Assembly: GCA_019187495.1 (NCBI GenBank)
Contig: JABAQN010000061.1
Coordinates: 23,447-87,446, forward strand
Direction of reading: 5' to 3'
DNA: 64,000 nt
Origin: Steroidobacteraceae bacterium
GTDB lineage: Bacteria > Pseudomonadota > Gammaproteobacteria > Steroidobacterales > Steroidobacteraceae
Numbering within the stretch: the first letter of the stretch is position 1; each line of letters opens with the position of its first letter. The notes beneath the pieces are model-generated. The model was given only the letters and a program-made list of their open reading frames with translations, was not told the origin of the DNA and did not search any database. The position numbers and the translations under genes are program-made. This document shows positions 62,657 to 64,000 of this stretch, piece by piece.

Positions 62657-64000
62657 TCCGAAGGCGCCGGAATGTGTCGCCGGATCGATTGCCGCAGCAG
62701 CCGTGATTCGGGATCGCGTGCGACGGCACGCGCCCATACCGCACGCGCTTCGCCTTCGCGACCGAGCGACCACAGCACCTCGCCCCAATGCACGGCGATG
62801 TCCGTGTCGCGCGACAGCCGGTAGGCGCGCGCGAGCGGCGCGAGCGCCTGATCGGCCTCACCGCGACGGAAGCGCACCCAGCCCTGGCTGTCGAGGATCG
62901 CCGGATTGTCCGGCGTCAGTGCGAGCGCCGCATCGATCAGCCGGTTTGCGCGCGCGAGGCTCTTCCCGTGATCCGCCAGCGTGTAACCGAGTGCATTCAT
63001 CAGCGCCGGATCGTCCGGCCGCGCGCGATGCAGCGCTTCGAAGGCTGCGATCGAATCCGCCTTGCGACCCGCGGCCTCCAGCGTCAGCGCGCGCTGGTAC
63101 ATGAGATCCGGGTGTTGCGGAAAGCGCTCGAGCGCGGCATCGAGCATCGGCAGTGCATCCGCCGCCGCGTCGTTGTCGCGCAGCAGCGCCGCCTTGTCGA
63201 TCACCACTTCGATCGCCACCCGCGGCTTGTCGGCCTCCTCGCCATCGAGCATGGCGAAGGCCGCGTCACGCTTGCCCTGCCGCATCAGGACGGCCGCCGC
63301 ACGACTGCGCGCGACGAGGCCCGCTCCCGCCTGCACGAGGCGGTTGTACATTTCGAGTGCGGCCTGCTGGTTGCCGTGGCGTTCGGCCAGCGCGCCGAGG
63401 TAGTAGAGCGCTTCCGCGGGGTCGTCGCCGGTGCGCAGACGCTCGCTGAATCGACCCGCGGCCTGCTCGTCGTCCCCTTCGCGAAACGCGAGCAGCGCGA
63501 GGCGGCGCTCGGCCTGCGGCCCGGCGTCATCGTCCTGCAGCAGCCGCTCGAGTTCGATGCGGGCCTCTTCGATGCGATCGAGCCGGATGAGCGTCTCGGC
63601 GACCGTGAATACCTGCCCCTTGGGGTCGAGTCGCTGCGCGGTCCTGGCGGCGGCGAGCGCACCCGCGGGATCGTCGCTGCCCGCCAGCACCCTCGCCTTG
63701 AGCTGCGCGGCATCCGCCGAATCCGGGTCGCGCGCGATCGCGGAATCGGCGAGCGCGCGCGCATCGCGATACACGAAGCAATCCGCCGCGAAGGCGCCGA
63801 GCCGGACGAGGCCCGCGGCATCGAGTTTCGCGGGGTCCACCGCCCCGCGCAGGGCCTGGTAGGCGCCGTAGTCATTGCTCGTGTCAGCCGCCGCATCAGC
63901 CAGTCCGGCGAGCACCGCATCCGGCTCGCCGCCCGCGAGGCGCGCCGCGTCGCGAAAATCGGTGGCCGCCGCGGCATTGCGTCCGGCGCGCAGCGCGGCG
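62653..64000 (-). CDS. TPR-repeat protein (partial, N-terminus beyond window)
   Basis: The frame is open from its stop at 62653 to the right edge, about 449 residues with no start seen in the window; a GTG at 63915 is internal. It has many TPR units (ARALADSAIARDPDSADAA, ALTLEAAGRKADSIAAFEAL, AAALTLTPDNPAILDSQGW-like). Position upstream of lolB matches the conserved gammaproteobacterial gene encoding a TPR lipoprotein. A scaffold role in cell-envelope biogenesis is assumed from that context. Confidence 0.82.
   Translation of the reverse strand, partial: AALRAGRNAAAATDFRDAARLAGGEPDAVLAGLADAAADTSNDYGAYQALRGAVDPAKLDAAGLVRLGAFAADCFVYRDARALADSAIARDPDSADAAQLKARVLAGSDDPAGALAAARTAQRLDPKGQVFTVAETLIRLDRIEEARIELERLLQDDDAGPQAERRLALLAFREGDDEQAAGRFSERLRTGDDPAEALYYLGALAERHGNQQAALEMYNRLVQAGAGLVARSRAAAVLMRQGKRDAAFAMLDGEEADKPRVAIEVVIDKAALLRDNDAAADALPMLDAALERFPQHPDLMYQRALTLEAAGRKADSIAAFEALHRARPDDPALMNALGYTLADHGKSLARANRLIDAALALTPDNPAILDSQGWVRFRRGEADQALAPLARAYRLSRDTDIAVHWGEVLWSLGREGEARAVWARAVARDPESRLLRQSIRRHIPAPSE

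Noticed and set aside
1..64000. CRISPR array
   Set aside because: No series of 23-50 bp repeats with regular unique spacers was seen; the tandem repeats at 46344-46435 have no spacers.

Overview
The window comes from a GC-rich bacterial chromosome, most likely a gammaproteobacterium of the Steroidobacterales/Nevskiales/Xanthomonadales type. The clearest clue is the conserved block at the right end (ychF, pth, rplY, prs, tRNA-Gln, ispE, lolB, TPR protein), together with the fused rlmKL gene. Species cannot be named from the sequence alone.

Region 1 (1-17346) is a polyamine uptake and gamma-glutamyl-putrescine catabolism locus. It holds potFGH-type ABC transporter genes (the permease runs off the left edge), a putrescine aminotransferase, two different gamma-glutamylpolyamine synthetases, the hydrolase PuuD, the oxidase PuuB, the aldehyde dehydrogenase PuuC, a PuuR-like regulator and a second omega-aminotransferase. 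A shared 18-bp sequence lies in front of puuD, of the second synthetase gene and of puuR, and is a good candidate operator. An exonuclease/GIY-YIG fusion and rlmKL are translationally coupled behind puuC.

Region 2 (17350-33260) is a series of small metabolic clusters: a TorF-like porin; a three-domain methyltransferase with a cupin, divergent from a GntR regulator and a PLP decarboxylase; an MFS carrier; a GNAT-aminotransferase pair; an lpiA/acvB-type lysyl-phosphatidylglycerol pair; and a PQQ-propeller protein followed by a Tat-exported epimerase that collides with a TauE-like gene without stop codons. Two long, nearly perfect hairpins of the same family lie in intergenic gaps.

Region 3 (33370-42959) is the most striking block. 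cysJ, cysI and cysH are followed without gaps by hemC/D-like, hemB, a C4-pathway 5-aminolevulinate synthase and cysG. One operon therefore appears to encode sulfite reduction and the route from glycine and succinyl-CoA to siroheme. The HemC-like protein lacks the cysteine that normally carries the dipyrromethane cofactor.

Region 4 (about 43000-47070) is an eroded island at the 3' end of a tRNA-Met gene. It contains an HNH endonuclease, a HTH-GHKL-DUF4325 protein with three 22-bp spaced operator-like boxes, and a decayed IS21 element inserted in a truncated P4-type integrase.

Region 5 (47167-57530) carries a dienelactone hydrolase, a degenerate MocR regulator divergent from a nitrilase-family hydrolase, and a run TonB receptor (one-base frameshift) - TPR sulfotransferase - serine hydrolase - MFS carrier. 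Region 6 (57565-64000) is the conserved housekeeping block. No gene-free stretch longer than about 200 bases was seen.
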